Numbered from the stretch's first letter, positions 25,493 through 34,816 are shown. The stretch: 64,000 nucleotides of DNA from Hyphomicrobiales bacterium (GCA_900469345.1 UBWZ01000002.1:735579-799578); one strand, 5' to 3'. Numbers and translations are program-made. The notes: a model not told the origin generated them from the letters alone.

Positions 25493-26997
25493 GTGACGGA
25501 TGTGCCCAAGTTCCCATCACCCGCGGCAGCCTGCGGGAGCTGATCGCAGGACTGACTGACGGCATCATCCTGATCGATCCCGACAAGACCATCGCCTGGG
25601 CGAACGCAGCAGCCCTCAAGATGCACCGCGTAGCGACGTTCGAGGAGCTCGGACACGACGCCCGGCATTACCGCCGCAACTTCACCCTCCGGTACCGGAA
25701 CAATCATCCGCTGGAAGAAGGACAGTATCCCCTGGAGCGCCTTCTCGCCGGAGAAACGTTCGATGACGTAACGGTCGAGATTTCGCCGGCGGCCGACCTG
25801 GACCTGGTCTGGGTGCACACGGTCCGCGGCATGATTATCGCGGAGGCCGGCGACAAGCCGGACGTCATGGCGCTGATCATAAGGGACGAGACGCCGCGCT
25901 TCGAGGCCGAGGAAAGGTTCGAGCGGTCCTTCAACGCCAACCCCGCCCCGGGATTGATCTGCCGGCTGGATGGCCACCGCTTCATCCGCGTCAACCAGGG
26001 CTTCCTGGAAATGACCGGCTTCGTGAAGGAGGACGTGATCGGCAAGAGCGTCGAGGCGATCGGCCTGTTCTCCAACTGCGAGACCGGCGAGGATGCGCTG
26101 GGCAAGCTCGGCGAAGGACGGGTCATCCGCCATCGGGAGGCGCTGATCCCGCTGCCGGGCGGCGGCGACCGGCTGGTGATCGTCGCCGGGGAACCGATCT
26201 CCGTGGTCGAGGAGCCCTGCATGCTCTTCACCTTTGCCGATCTCGATGCCCGCCGGAAGGCTCAGAACGCGCTTCGCCAGAGCGAGGAGCGGTTTTCCAA
26301 GTCCTTCCGCCTGTCGCCGGCACCGGCGGCCATCTCCCGGCTCGATGACTTTGTCTTTACCGAAGCCAACGACGCATTCCTCGAGATTTCCGGCTACGGA
26401 TCGGCGGAGGTGACCGGACGGACTGCTGGCGAACTCCACCTCTGGGAGGATATCGCCGCGCGGCGCCTGCTCGAGCAGAAGCTGCGCGACAACACCTTCG
26501 TGCGAAACGAACCCATGCGGATGCAGCAGAAGGACGGCGGCATCGCCGATTGCCTCGTGTCGGCGGAGCGGGTCGAGATCAACGACGAACAATGCGTCAT
26601 CTGGGCGCTCCAGGACATCACCGAACGCCGCCGCAGCGAGGCACAGCTGGTCGAAGCCATCGAGAGCGTCATGGCGGAAACCTCCTGGTTCAGCCGCTCC
26701 ATTGTCGATCGGCTGGCAACGATCAAGCACGGATCGACAGCTGCTGCCACCGCGCAACTCATGGACCTCAGCGATCGCGAGCGCGAGATCCTGGGCCTCA
26801 TCTGCGACGGCCGGAGCGATGCGGAAATGGGTGAGATCCTGCATCTGTCCAAGAACACCATCCGCAATCACATCGCTTCGCTCTACGGCAAGATCGGAGT
26901 GAACCGGCGCGCCGCCGCCGTGATCTGGGCACGCGAACGCGGCTTTACCGGCGGGGAAGCCGCCAAGCCGCGGGCGAAACCTGCCCGAAAAAAATGA
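25493..26997 (+). CDS. PAS-PAS-PAS LuxR-type regulator with an apparent N-terminal frameshift
   Basis: The clear frame runs from 25465 to 26997, but it has no ATG, GTG or TTG before ATG 25621, which would cut into the first PAS domain and has no ribosome site. Just upstream, in another frame, GTG 25493 has GGAG at ideal spacing and encodes VTDVPK; the PAS sequence resumes in the main frame as VPITRGSLRELIAGL from about 25512. One missing G near 25510 would join them. Downstream the protein has PAS domains at about 1-125, 140-250 and 260-370 and a LuxR helix-turn-helix (LSDREREILGLICDGRSD) at the end. It binds DNA in response to a ligand or redox cue. Sequencing error, true mutation or start at 25621 are all possible. 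Confidence 0.7.
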
Positions 26998-27158
26998 CGC
27001 CAAACCGGCCCAGAGGGCAAATTAGGTCACTTTCTACCAGGCCCACTAGTATTTCCTGATCTGAAAAACCGTTCCAGGCAGCTCTATCTCCCACCTCATG
27101 ACGCCGGCACCCGTCGGGGTCAGACACCTGAAGCTCCTGATTAGGAAAGGTTTGAACC

Positions 27159-27338
27159 ATGGACAAGAACCGTATCGAAGGTGCAGCCAAGGAACTCAAG
27201 GGCACTCTCAAGGAAGCTGCCGGCAAGCTTACCGGCAACGAGCGGCTGGAAGCAGAAGGCAAGGCCGACAAGGCGGCAGGCGAAGTGCAGGGCACCGTCG
27301 GCAAGGGCAAGGACGCGGTCCGCGACGCCCTGAAGTAG
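27159..27338 (+). CDS. CsbD family stress protein
   Basis: 59 residues: small, highly charged and helix-prone, with the CsbD pattern NRIEGAAKELKGTLKEAAGKL and GKADKAAGEVQG. CsbD-like proteins are induced in general stress in many bacteria; their molecular role is unknown. ATG 27159 has AGGAAAGG about nine bases upstream. A hairpin follows the stop near 27348-27366. Its position beside LOV/HWE kinases and before other envelope-stress-like genes suggests stress regulation, but no consensus EcfG promoter was found upstream. Confidence 0.88.
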   Translation: MDKNRIEGAAKELKGTLKEAAGKLTGNERLEAEGKADKAAGEVQGTVGKGKDAVRDALK

Positions 27339-27682
27339 GATGGCTGCGGCCTGCCCAAGGCGGGCCCGCATCTCGGACGGAGAGAGCTATGCTTGTTCTC
27401 TCGTCTCCACCACGACAGCCGCGCTGCCGGACGAAAGACGCCAAGAGCAAGTCTCTTCGTTCCCGTCTCGTCTTTGCGCAGAGCCTGGCGGTAACCGCCG
27501 GCGGGTCCTAGCGGGTCCGTCACGTACCCGCTGTCATTGGCCAAGCTGTCGCTAAAGCGGCGGATGTCACTTCGAAGCCGGTTTCGGCTCCATCCAGGTG
27601 ACCGGCGAGCAATCCGGGGCATGACATGGGTTCACTGGCCCGGTCAGCCCCGCCGCTAGAAATCACAAACAAGGATATCACT
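27339..27682. other. Intergenic region between csbD-like and DUF992 genes
   Basis: A 344-bp gap. It holds a hairpin (GGCCTGCC/GGCGGGCC, one G-T pair) at about 27348-27366 that may end csbD transcription, a small AGCCG/CGGCT hairpin near 27577-27590, and a possible 40-codon open frame at 27389-27511. The promoter of the DUF992 gene must lie near its right end. Confidence 0.4.
27389..27511 (+). CDS. Possible 40-residue peptide
   Basis: ATG 27389 has GGAG six bases upstream and the frame runs 40 codons to TAG. The product is basic and Ser/Arg-rich (MLVLSSPPRQPRC…) with no recognisable family. The ribosome-site spacing is the only positive evidence. Confidence 0.18.
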   Translation: MLVLSSPPRQPRCRTKDAKSKSLRSRLVFAQSLAVTAGGS

Positions 27683-28201
27683 ATGAAGAAAACCCTCACT
27701 CTCGCCGTTGCAGGCGTCATGGCCCTCAGCACCGCCGCATCGGCTGCCAGTACTCACCATAAAGGCAATCAGCGTGCGCAGCAGGTCGCTTCGCAACCCA
27801 GGGAGCGCCTCGGCACCCTCAACTGTGAGGTTGCGGGTGGTATCGGCCTGCTAATCGGCTCGAGCAAGACGGTCGAATGCCAGTTCAAGCAGCGCACCGG
27901 CAAGGTCGAGCGTTACACCGGCACCATCGGCAAGCTCGGCCTGGACGTCGGCGTCACCGGCAAGTCCTACATCAGCTGGCTCGTCTTCAACACCGCCCCC
28001 ACCACGGTCGGCACCGGCAGCCTTGCGGGGACCTATGTCGGCGCATCCGCCGGCGCCTCTGTCGGCATCGGCCTCGGCGCCAATGCTCTGATCGGCGGCA
28101 ACTCCAAGAACTTTGGCCTTCAGCCGCTGAGTGCCGAGGCAGGAACCGGTCTGAATGTGGCAGCAGGCGTATCTCGCCTTCGTCTTCGCCCAGCAGGCTG
28201 A
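27683..28201 (+). CDS. Exported DUF992 protein
   Basis: 172 residues with a Sec signal peptide at 1-21 (…ASAAS). The mature part matches DUF992: RLGTLNCEVAGGIGLLIGSSK, a conserved Cys pair (NCEV… VECQF), ERYTGTIGKLGLDVGVT and the Gly/Ala-rich AGTYVGASAGASVGIGLGAN run, ending LQPLSAEAGTGLNVAAGV. DUF992 proteins are small periplasmic or outer-surface proteins of alphaproteobacteria with no known function. ATG 27683 is preferred to the TTG at 27626 because it begins the signal peptide. A perfect hairpin ends the gene. Confidence 0.88.
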   Translation: MKKTLTLAVAGVMALSTAASAASTHHKGNQRAQQVASQPRERLGTLNCEVAGGIGLLIGSSKTVECQFKQRTGKVERYTGTIGKLGLDVGVTGKSYISWLVFNTAPTTVGTGSLAGTYVGASAGASVGIGLGANALIGGNSKNFGLQPLSAEAGTGLNVAAGVSRLRLRPAG

Positions 28202-28220
28202 TTTAGCAGGCTCGTTTAAC

Positions 28221-28253
28221 GGACCGTGGCGGGCACACGTCTCGCCACGGTCC
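28221..28253 (+). terminator. Hairpin terminator after the DUF992 gene
   Basis: Perfect 11-bp inverted repeat (GGACCGTGGCG and its complement) with an 11-base loop, 20 bases beyond the stop codon. No T-run. Confidence 0.6.
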
Positions 28254-28372
28254 AGCCCCGACAATCCGGGGACTGCCGACCGGCGTCCCCGGGCCGCCTT
28301 CCCGCCTGCGCCTTCTCTTCCCGCCCCCGCCTTCACAGCCGCTGTCGAGCGCGCCATCCCAAGGATAATCCC

Positions 28373-29269
28373 ATGATCGAGCCCACTTCACCCCCGCTCC
28401 ACACCGGCCAGGCCCTCCGGACAAATGACCGCTTCACCGGTCGCGTCTCGTGGGGTGCCATTCTCGCCGGCGTCTCGCTGGCGCTCTCCACCCAGTTTCT
28501 CCTCAATCTCCTCGGCGTCGGCATCGGCGCGGCCATCATCGATCCGGCAAGCTCCGATAACCCGGCCGCCGCAACCTTCTCGATCGCCAGCGGCGTGTGG
28601 TTCGTCGCTGCCGGTGTCATCGCAGCCTTTGTCGGCGGCTTTGTCGCCAGCCGCCTGTCAGGACAGGCCGGCAGATCGACGGGTGGCTATCACGGTCTGA
28701 CCTCTTGGGCGGTCACGACGATGGTCGTGCTCTATCTCCTGACCACCTCGGTGGGCAGCGTGGTCGGCGGCGCCTTCAGCGGGCTGAGCGGCCAATTGAG
28801 CGGCGTTGGCCAGACCGCCACGAGCGCCGTTTCTGCAGCCGCCCCCGCCGTCGCCAATGCCAATAATCCGTTTGCAGGCATCGAGCAGCAGATCCGTTCG
28901 GCAACCGGCGGCAACGACCCGCAGGCATTGCGTGATGCCGCCGTGACAGCCGTCCAGGCCGCCGTGTCCGGCGACGAAGCCCAGGCGCAGGATGCCCGCA
29001 ACCGCGCCGCCGAGGCGCTCGCAAAGGCACAGAACGTCACCGTCGACCAGGCAAAGACGCAGATCGCGCAGTATGAAAACGAGTATCGACAGTCTGTCGC
29101 CACCGCCAAGCAGAAGGCGCTCGACGCCGCGCAGGTGACGAGCAAGGTCGTTTCGGCCGGTGCCATGCTAGCCGTCTTCGCGCTCCTGCTCGGTGCGGTC
29201 GCCGCCTGGTTCGGCGGCTCTTGGGGAACGAGAACCGTCAGAACCGACGAACGCTCAGCCAGCCTCTGA
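28373..29269 (+). CDS. PhnA-like integral membrane protein
   Basis: 298 residues with three transmembrane segments near the N-terminus (about 25-45, 62-90, 103-130), a long alpha-helical Ala/Gln-rich soluble region (about 150-255, with repeated QAxxAxxxAAEALAKAQ-like heptads) and a last transmembrane segment (about 258-285). Gly-rich helices (VSWGAILAGV, AAFVGGFVASRLSG) are typical of rhizobial proteins annotated PhnA-like; that name does not imply phosphonate metabolism. ATG 28373 has AAGGA nine bases upstream. A strong terminator follows. Function unknown; possibly envelope stress. Confidence 0.75.
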   Translation: MIEPTSPPLHTGQALRTNDRFTGRVSWGAILAGVSLALSTQFLLNLLGVGIGAAIIDPASSDNPAAATFSIASGVWFVAAGVIAAFVGGFVASRLSGQAGRSTGGYHGLTSWAVTTMVVLYLLTTSVGSVVGGAFSGLSGQLSGVGQTATSAVSAAAPAVANANNPFAGIEQQIRSATGGNDPQALRDAAVTAVQAAVSGDEAQAQDARNRAAEALAKAQNVTVDQAKTQIAQYENEYRQSVATAKQKALDAAQVTSKVVSAGAMLAVFALLLGAVAAWFGGSWGTRTVRTDERSASL

Positions 29270-29290
29270 AGCTGTCGAGCCCGAGAAAAG

Positions 29291-29319
29291 CCCATCAGCG
29301 CGCCTGCGCTGGTGGGTTT
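29291..29319. terminator. Bidirectional intrinsic terminator
   Basis: Eleven-bp stem CCCATCAGCGC/GCGCTGGTGGG (one G-T pair), 4-base loop, AAAA on the left and TTT on the right. It sits between the convergent PhnA-like and ArsB-type genes and can serve both. Confidence 0.8.
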
Positions 29320-29359
29320 CCCTGCGTTGCTGGGTTTCATAATGTGCGGCGGCCAATGC

Positions 29360-30616
29360 CTATTGCAGGATGAGCGCCGTCAGCGACAGCACCAGCGCCG
29401 GTACCATTACCACCACGCCGAGTTTCAGGAACGCCCACGCACCCATGTGCAACCCCTCGCGACGCAAAGCGGTGAGCCACAGGATCGTTGCCAGCGAACC
29501 GGTGACGGAAAGGTTGGGGCCAAGATCGACGCCGATCAGCACCGCGCCTGAAATCTTGTCGGAGACATGCGCCAGTTGAACGGCGCTGCCTGCCACCAGC
29601 CCGGCCGGCAGATTGTTGACGAGGTTGGAGACGACGGCGACGACGGCGCCCGCAATCGCCGCGGTGCGCGTCGGGGCGTCCGCCGCACCGTCGGACAGGA
29701 GGTGCGCGAGCGTGTCGATCAGCCCCGTCCTGTTCAGCGCCTCGACCACCACGAACAGACCCCCGACCAGCGGCAACACACTCCATGACACGCCCTTCAG
29801 CGTCTCGACCGGGCTCTTGCGGGTAAGCAGCAGGATGGCAGCAGTCGTTGCGCAGCCGGCGATGAAGGTCGGCAGGCCGAGATCGAAGTCGAGCGCCGAG
29901 GCAACGAGCAGCACCAGCGCCGTGGCGCAGAGCCCCAGTCCGGCCAGCTTCGCGCTGGTCGACAGGTGCACCTCCTCCACGTCCGTCGCGACGGAGTCCG
30001 CATTGATCGTTGCACGCTGCGTCCAGTAGAGCATGACGAATGTCATCACGATCGCGGCGATCGACGGCAGCGTGAACGTTGCCAGCCAGTGGCCGAGCGG
30101 TGGAATGGTGCCGCCGCCGAAGATCACCAGATTGGCGGGGTTGGAGATCGGCAGGACGAAGCTTGACGCGTTGGCGATGAAGGCGCAGATCAGCAGATAA
30201 GGCATCGGCTGCTGCACCCGTGCAGCGCGGCAGGCGGCGTAGACGGCGGGCGTCAGCACCACGGCGGTTGCATCGTTCGACAGGAAGGCCGTCACCACGA
30301 TGCCGACACCATAGATCAGCACGAACAGTCGGCGCGGCGAACCTTTCGAATGCGCGGTCGCGACCGACGCCAGCCAGTCGAACAGCCCCTCCTGCCGTGC
30401 CAGCTCGGACAGCAGCATCATGCCGATCAGAAACAGGTAGACGTCGAGACCCTTGCCCACGCCGAGCCAGGCATCGGCGGGACTGATCAGGCCCATGGCC
30501 AGGAGCAGTGCGGCTCCGAGCACCGCCCATATGGCTTCCGGCCATGCGAACGGGCGCGTTATCACTCCAAGTGCCGTCAGTCCGGCAATTGCCCAGGTCA
30601 TCGCCAGCGAATTCAT
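29360..30616 (-). CDS. ArsB/NhaD-type anion or sodium-proton permease
   Basis: 418 residues, eleven or twelve hydrophobic segments, of the ion-transporter (ArsB/NhaD, COG1055) superfamily. Two inverted halves carry the expected loops: FLSNDATAVVLTPAV in the first and VVSNLVNNLPAGLVAG in the second, where Asn-Asp and Asn-Asn pairs line the transport path. ANASSFVLPISNPANLVIFGG is also characteristic. It could export arsenite, carry Na+/H+ or move another anion. No arsR or arsC is nearby, so arsenic resistance is not supported by context. The start is uncertain; ATG 30616 fits the family N-terminus better than ATG 30676. Confidence 0.82.
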   Translation of the reverse strand: MNSLAMTWAIAGLTALGVITRPFAWPEAIWAVLGAALLLAMGLISPADAWLGVGKGLDVYLFLIGMMLLSELARQEGLFDWLASVATAHSKGSPRRLFVLIYGVGIVVTAFLSNDATAVVLTPAVYAACRAARVQQPMPYLLICAFIANASSFVLPISNPANLVIFGGGTIPPLGHWLATFTLPSIAAIVMTFVMLYWTQRATINADSVATDVEEVHLSTSAKLAGLGLCATALVLLVASALDFDLGLPTFIAGCATTAAILLLTRKSPVETLKGVSWSVLPLVGGLFVVVEALNRTGLIDTLAHLLSDGAADAPTRTAAIAGAVVAVVSNLVNNLPAGLVAGSAVQLAHVSDKISGAVLIGVDLGPNLSVTGSLATILWLTALRREGLHMGAWAFLKLGVVVMVPALVLSLTALILQ

Positions 30617-30934
30617 GATTGTCTGCTTTGATGTTGAACGGAACGTCGATTGGTCGCCCGCCATCCTACTATCCATTTTTTTAAGGCGTGCAAGAGGAGG
30701 CCAACCGGCAGAAAGCCCGCATTTGCCGGCATGATTGAGGCGCGTGGCGAACGGCGCGCATAGGCTGCGCGATCGGGAGGAAATCCGCAGACGGCGCTTT
30801 CTCGCCGCTTGAAAGTTGACGGAGAACGACGACCCCGCATTTCTCGCCCCTCACAACTTCCAGCCCCTCCGCCCCCCTTCTCTTCACACCTTGAGGTCAG
30901 GCTTGCAGGATTGAGAAAATGGCAAGGTGACCAG
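30617..30934. other. Divergent intergenic region between ArsB-type permease gene and cheD
   Basis: 318 bp with promoters for both genes by position. A TTGACG hexamer near 30817 could be a -35 element for cheD, with no clear -10. A GCCGG…CCGGC repeat lies around 30708-30731. The left end has a T-run (ATTTTTTT, near 30675). No RNA gene or convincing extra frame was seen. Confidence 0.35.
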
Positions 30935-31477
30935 ATGGATTTCGGCGACTTGCAACCCCTTCACGTGCTGGGCGGACAGTGCGTGATTTCCGACGACCCG
31001 AAGCGCCTGCTGCGTACCGTGCTGGGTTCGTGCGTGTCGGCGTGCATCTACGACCCTGTGCGCGGCATCGGCGGGATGAATCATTTCCTGCTCCCCGAAG
31101 GCGGCGAGACCGATGCCATGGACAAACGCAATCGCTACGGCGACACGGCCATGCGCAATCTGGTCGACGGTCTCTATAGCCGCGGCGCGCGGCGCGACCG
31201 GATGCTTGCGAAGCTCTACGGCGGTCGTTGCGTCAAGGGGTTCAGTACGGATGCCGGCGCCAGCAATGCTGCGCGCGGCCTCAGCTTTCTGCAGGAAGAG
31301 GATATCAGGCTGGTCGAGTCGAGCCTTGGAGATAACGTCGCGCGCTGGGTGACCTTCCACCCCGTCTCGGGCCACGTCGTGCTGAAGGAAACACCGGACA
31401 TCCCGCTCCAGCCGCCCATCGGCCTGCCCGGAGGCGGCTACGCGCCGCGCCCGGGGCAGAGCCTGATGTCGGTCTGA
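30935..31477 (+). CDS. cheD: Chemoreceptor glutamine deamidase CheD
   Basis: 180 residues. CheD deamidates specific Gln residues of methyl-accepting chemotaxis proteins to Glu and can interact with CheC/CheY-P. The catalytic Cys33 lies in TVLGSCVSACIYD and the catalytic His50 in GIGGMNHFLLP, 17 residues apart as in the family. KLYGGRCVKGFS and HPVSGHVVLKETP are the other conserved blocks. ATG 30935 has AAGGTG upstream and is preferred to the long open frame reaching 30809. No other chemotaxis gene is adjacent. A bidirectional terminator follows. Confidence 0.92.
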   Translation: MDFGDLQPLHVLGGQCVISDDPKRLLRTVLGSCVSACIYDPVRGIGGMNHFLLPEGGETDAMDKRNRYGDTAMRNLVDGLYSRGARRDRMLAKLYGGRCVKGFSTDAGASNAARGLSFLQEEDIRLVESSLGDNVARWVTFHPVSGHVVLKETPDIPLQPPIGLPGGGYAPRPGQSLMSV

Positions 31478-31511
31478 CGCGCGCCGCCCCTCGCGGCCCG
31501 CAGAAACGCAA

Positions 31512-31536
31512 AAAGCCCGGCTTCGCGCCGGGCTTT
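31512..31536. terminator. Bidirectional intrinsic terminator between cheD and livK
   Basis: Ten-bp stem AAAGCCCGGC/GCCGGGCTTT with a 5-base TTCGC loop, an A-run on one side and T-run on the other, placed between two convergent stop codons. Confidence 0.85.
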
Positions 31537-31561
31537 CCGCAGTCTGGTCGGTGGGTGAAGC

Positions 31562-32689
31562 TTACATTCCCTGCGGGAAGTAGCTGTACTTGCCGTCCGG
31601 ACCCTTCTTCCATTCGTACATGATGTAGCCAGGCAGCTTCGGGTCGCCCTTGGCGTCGAAGGCCATGTCGCCGAGAACGGTCTTGAACGGACCCTTTTCA
31701 TGCAGCGTCTTGGCGACAGCTTCTGCATCGTCAGCGCTGCCGGTCATCTTGATGCCTTCGGCGATGATCTGGACGGCGGCATAGGAGTACAGCGTGTAGG
31801 CTTCCGGGTTGAAGCCGGCGGCCTTGAACTTGGCAACCAGGTCCTTGTTTTCCGGACGCAGCGTCGGGTCCGGGCCGAAGGTGTTGAGCGTACCTTCGAC
31901 GGCGTCGCCGGCGATCGAGGCGAGTTCGTTCGAAACGATGCCGTCACCCGAAACGAGCGTTGCCTTGAGACCGGCATCCTTGGCCTGGCGGATGATCAGG
32001 CCGGCTTCGGTGTGGAGACCGCCCCAGTAGATGATCGAGACGCCGGCTTCCTTCATCTTGGAGATGAGGGCCGAGAAGTCCTTGTCGCCGACGTTGACGC
32101 CTTCGCGAACGACTTCCTTCATGCCGGCGGCATTGTAGGCCTTCTTGGTTTCTTCGGCGAGACCCTGACCATAGGGGGTCTTGTCGTCGATGATGGCAAC
32201 CTTCTTGTCCTTGAACTTCTCGGACAGGTACTTGCCGGCTACGCCACCCTGCTGGTCGTCGCGGCCGCAGGTGCGGAAGACGTTCCAGAGGCCGCGGTCG
32301 GTGAAGACCGGGTTGGTTGCGGCAGGCGTGATTTCCAGCATGCCGTTTTCAGCATAGACTTCCTGCGAGGCCGGAATGGACACGCCGGAGTTGAAGTGGC
32401 CGACCACGTACTTGACGCCGTCCGAGGCGAACTTGTTGGCGACCGAAATGCCCTGCTTCGGATCGGAAACGTCGTCGCCGAGAACGATCTTGACCTTTTC
32501 CCCGTTGATGCCGCCAGCTGCGTTGATGTCTGCAGCAGCCTGCTCGGCACCCTTCTGGAGCTGAGCTCCGAACGCGGCGTTCGGGCCCGTCAGAGGGCCG
32601 CCCACGCCGATCACGACGTCCGCCCATGCGCTGCCGCCAAAGGCGACCAGCGCCGTCAGCGCGACAGCCGAAAGAAGAGTCTTCTTCAT
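31562..32689 (-). CDS. livK: Branched-chain amino-acid ABC transporter substrate-binding protein
   Basis: 375 residues, Sec signal peptide at 1-23 (…GGSAWA). The mature type-I periplasmic fold starts [18 protein letters not shown] and includes [34 protein letters not shown] and [11 protein letters not shown], all typical of LivJ/LivK/BraC proteins that bind leucine, isoleucine, valine or, in rhizobia, a wide range of amino acids. It lies downstream of livHMGF with its own upstream region holding a hairpin (32799-32822), so it probably also has its own promoter for high expression. Confidence 0.94.
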   Translation of the reverse strand: MKKTLLSAVALTALVAFGGSAWADVVIGVGGPLTGPNAAFGAQLQKGAEQAAADINAAGGINGEKVKIVLGDDVSDPKQGISVANKFASDGVKYVVGHFNSGVSIPASQEVYAENGMLEITPAATNPVFTDRGLWNVFRTCGRDDQQGGVAGKYLSEKFKDKKVAIIDDKTPYGQGLAEETKKAYNAAGMKEVVREGVNVGDKDFSALISKMKEAGVSIIYWGGLHTEAGLIIRQAKDAGLKATLVSGDGIVSNELASIAGDAVEGTLNTFGPDPTLRPENKDLVAKFKAAGFNPEAYTLYSYAAVQIIAEGIKMTGSADDAEAVAKTLHEKGPFKTVLGDMAFDAKGDPKLPGYIMYEWKKGPDGKYSYFPQGM

Positions 32690-32798
32690 TGATTTACTCC
32701 CAGTTTTTTAGGTGAGTAGTTCTTCAGGATCCACCGCAATACCCACCACCATTGCGCCGGAAAACGGTTCCACTCTAGGTTCGTTATATTCGACCCGG

Positions 32799-32822
32799 GG
32801 CCAATCTGAAGTTAGATCGGCC
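32799..32822 (-). terminator. Hairpin between the liv membrane-protein gene and livK
   Basis: On the minus strand GGCCGATCT and AGATTGGCC pair over nine bases (one G-T) with a 6-base loop, starting 6 bases after the small membrane-protein stop. It could end or weaken read-through from livHMGF into livK. Confidence 0.5.
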
Positions 32823-32828
32823 TCGCTG

Positions 32829-33182
32829 TCAATCTTTGTTCTTCCAAGAGAATACGGAGGTCGGCTCATAGAGCCAGTAGTAGTTCTGGACCATCTGCCG
32901 CGTCCGTCTGATCCGGAATCCTGCCATCGAGAATACCATCAGCAGGACCAGGTCGACCAGGTAGAAGAAGGCGTCGAGAAACGGTCCCTGGAACAGGGCG
33001 TAATGCAGGAAACGCATGACGACCGCGAGCAGCAGCGTATAGACGATCACCGAAACATAGCCGTTCCAGCCTTCCGCCGCGGCCTTTCCGGCCCGCCATG
33101 CGGTCCAGAAGCCAAGGATCATCACCAGGAAGCGCAAAAACAGCCGGACGCCGGTGTCGGTTTCGAAAAACAGGCCCTGCAT
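32829..33182 (-). CDS. Small conserved membrane protein of the liv operon (DUF6867-like)
   Basis: 117 residues with three hydrophobic helices (about 12-30, 40-62 and 68-90) and a basic, Trp/Tyr-rich cytoplasmic tail (RIRRTRQMVQNYYWLYEP). I believe it belongs to the DUF6867 group found between livF and livK in rhizobia, but this is from memory. It starts 39 bases after livF and shares its strand, so it is part of livHMGF. It may be an accessory subunit of the transporter; no function is known. Confidence 0.75.
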   Translation of the reverse strand: MQGLFFETDTGVRLFLRFLVMILGFWTAWRAGKAAAEGWNGYVSVIVYTLLLAVVMRFLHYALFQGPFLDAFFYLVDLVLLMVFSMAGFRIRRTRQMVQNYYWLYEPTSVFSWKNKD

Positions 33183-33221
33183 GTCATCGCCCTCCGCAAG
33201 TAAAGAAGAAAGACAGCGCGC

Positions 33222-33950
33222 TCAATGCCGTCCTCCTTCGAGATAGGCCGCCCGGACTTCCGGATTGGCCAGCAGCTCGCGACCCGAACCGCTCATCGTC
33301 ACCTTGCCGTTGACCATGACATAGGCACGGTCCGACAGCTTCAGCGCCGCAAAGGCGTTCTGCTCGACGAGGAAGACCGTCAGCCCCTCCTCCTGATTGA
33401 GCTTCTTGATCGCCGCGAAAATGCCCTTGACGATCAGCGGCGCGAGGCCGAGCGACGGCTCGTCGAGAAGCAGCAGCTTTGGACGCGCCATCAGCGCACG
33501 GCCGATCGACAGCATCTGCTGCTCGCCGCCCGACAGCGTACCGCCGCGCTGCGCCTGACGTTCCTTCAGGCGCGGGAAGAGCGTGAAGATCTTTTCGACG
33601 TCCTCGTTGAAGTATTTGAGGTTGTCGAGGCCCGCTCCCATCTGCAGGTTTTCGTAGACGGTCATCCGCGGGAAGATGCGGCGACCTTCCGGCGACTGCG
33701 CGATGCGCTTGCGGGCGATCAGGTGGGTCGGCAGCTTGGTAATGTCCTCGCCGTCGAAGATCACCGATCCGACGCGCGCCTGCGGACTGCCGCAGATCGT
33801 CATCATCAGGGTCGACTTGCCGGCACCGTTGGCGCCGATGAGGCTGACGATCTCGCCCTTTTCGACGGTCACATCGACGCCGGCGAGAGCACGGATATTG
33901 CCATAATAGGTTTCGACACCCTGGACTTTCAGAAGGGTTTCACCGGCCAT
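33222..33950 (-). CDS. livF: Branched-chain amino-acid ABC transporter ATPase LivF
   Basis: 242 residues. Walker A GANGAGKST (about 39-47), signature LSGGEQQML, Walker B KLLLLDEPSLGLAP and the switch His region are intact; the short C-terminus and NIRALAGVDVTVEKGEI start are typical of LivF. Its ATG overlaps the livG stop by four bases. With LivG it powers the LivH/LivM channel at the inner membrane. Confidence 0.95.
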   Translation of the reverse strand: MAGETLLKVQGVETYYGNIRALAGVDVTVEKGEIVSLIGANGAGKSTLMMTICGSPQARVGSVIFDGEDITKLPTHLIARKRIAQSPEGRRIFPRMTVYENLQMGAGLDNLKYFNEDVEKIFTLFPRLKERQAQRGGTLSGGEQQMLSIGRALMARPKLLLLDEPSLGLAPLIVKGIFAAIKKLNQEEGLTVFLVEQNAFAALKLSDRAYVMVNGKVTMSGSGRELLANPEVRAAYLEGGRH

Positions 33951-34816
33951 CAGTGGCGCCCTCCTTCCAGTTCTTCAGCAATCACTTCATCCACCTCGTC
34001 ATCCTCGACGCCGAGATAGGCTGCGATCACCTTCGGGTCGTTCTTTACATGGTCCGGCGTGCCGTCGGAGATCTTCTGCCCGTACTCCAGCACCACCACG
34101 TGGTCGGAAATTTCCATCACCACGGACATGTCGTGTTCGATCAAAAGGATCGACACGCCCTCGTCGCGGATGGAGTGCAGCAGCGTGTTGAGCGCCGCCG
34201 ATTCCCGCGGGTTGAGGCCGGCTGCCGGTTCGTCGAGGCAGAGCAGTTCCGGCCCGGTGCACATGGCGCGGGCAATCTCCAGGCGGCGCTGTGCGCCATA
34301 GGGAAGATCGCCGGCCGGATCGTCGGCGCGATCCGTGAGGTCCGCCTTGTCCAGCCAGTACTTCGCCTTCTCGATCGAGAGGTCGACCGCCTTGCGGTAG
34401 GCCGGCAGCCCGAGCAGCCCGAGGATCGTGTAGCCGGACGCCTTCATCAGCGCATTGTGCTGGGCGACCAGCAGGTTTTCGAGGACCGTCAGGCCCGAGA
34501 ACAGCCGGATGTTCTGGAACGTCCGGGCAACCCCGCCCACCTTGTTGATTTCGAAGTCGCGCAGGCGTTCGAGCAGCAGTTCCTTGCCGTTCCTGCGCGC
34601 CAGCGTGATCATGCCCATGGTCGGCTTGTAGAAGCCGGTGATGCAGTTGAACACCGTCGTCTTGCCGGCGCCGTTTGGGCCGATCAGTGCGGTGATCTCA
34701 CCGCGCCGGGCTTCGAACGAGAAGTCGTTGATGGCCATCAGGCCGCCGAACTTCATCGACAGGTGTTCGACCTTCAGGATTGTGTCTTTTGTCATTGTCG
34801 CTGTTCCGGATGCCAT
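33950..34816 (-). CDS. livG: Branched-chain amino-acid ABC transporter ATPase LivG
   Basis: 288 residues, with Walker [10 protein letters not shown], signature region [15 protein letters not shown] (the LivG-type variant in place of LSGGQ) and Walker [14 protein letters not shown]. The long insert after Walker A and the C-terminal [19 protein letters not shown] are typical of LivG. It overlaps livM by ATGA at 34816; a second ATG at 34795 fits the family N-terminus and is a possible true start. The extra C-terminal acidic tail ([16 protein letters not shown]) is longer than usual. Confidence 0.95.
   Translation of the reverse strand: MASGTATMTKDTILKVEHLSMKFGGLMAINDFSFEARRGEITALIGPNGAGKTTVFNCITGFYKPTMGMITLARRNGKELLLERLRDFEINKVGGVARTFQNIRLFSGLTVLENLLVAQHNALMKASGYTILGLLGLPAYRKAVDLSIEKAKYWLDKADLTDRADDPAGDLPYGAQRRLEIARAMCTGPELLCLDEPAAGLNPRESAALNTLLHSIRDEGVSILLIEHDMSVVMEISDHVVVLEYGQKISDGTPDHVKNDPKVIAAYLGVEDDEVDEVIAEELEGGRH

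Noticed and set aside
29360..30616. Arsenite exporter arsB
   Set aside because: The superfamily is right but there is no arsR, arsC or arsH nearby, so the substrate is left open.
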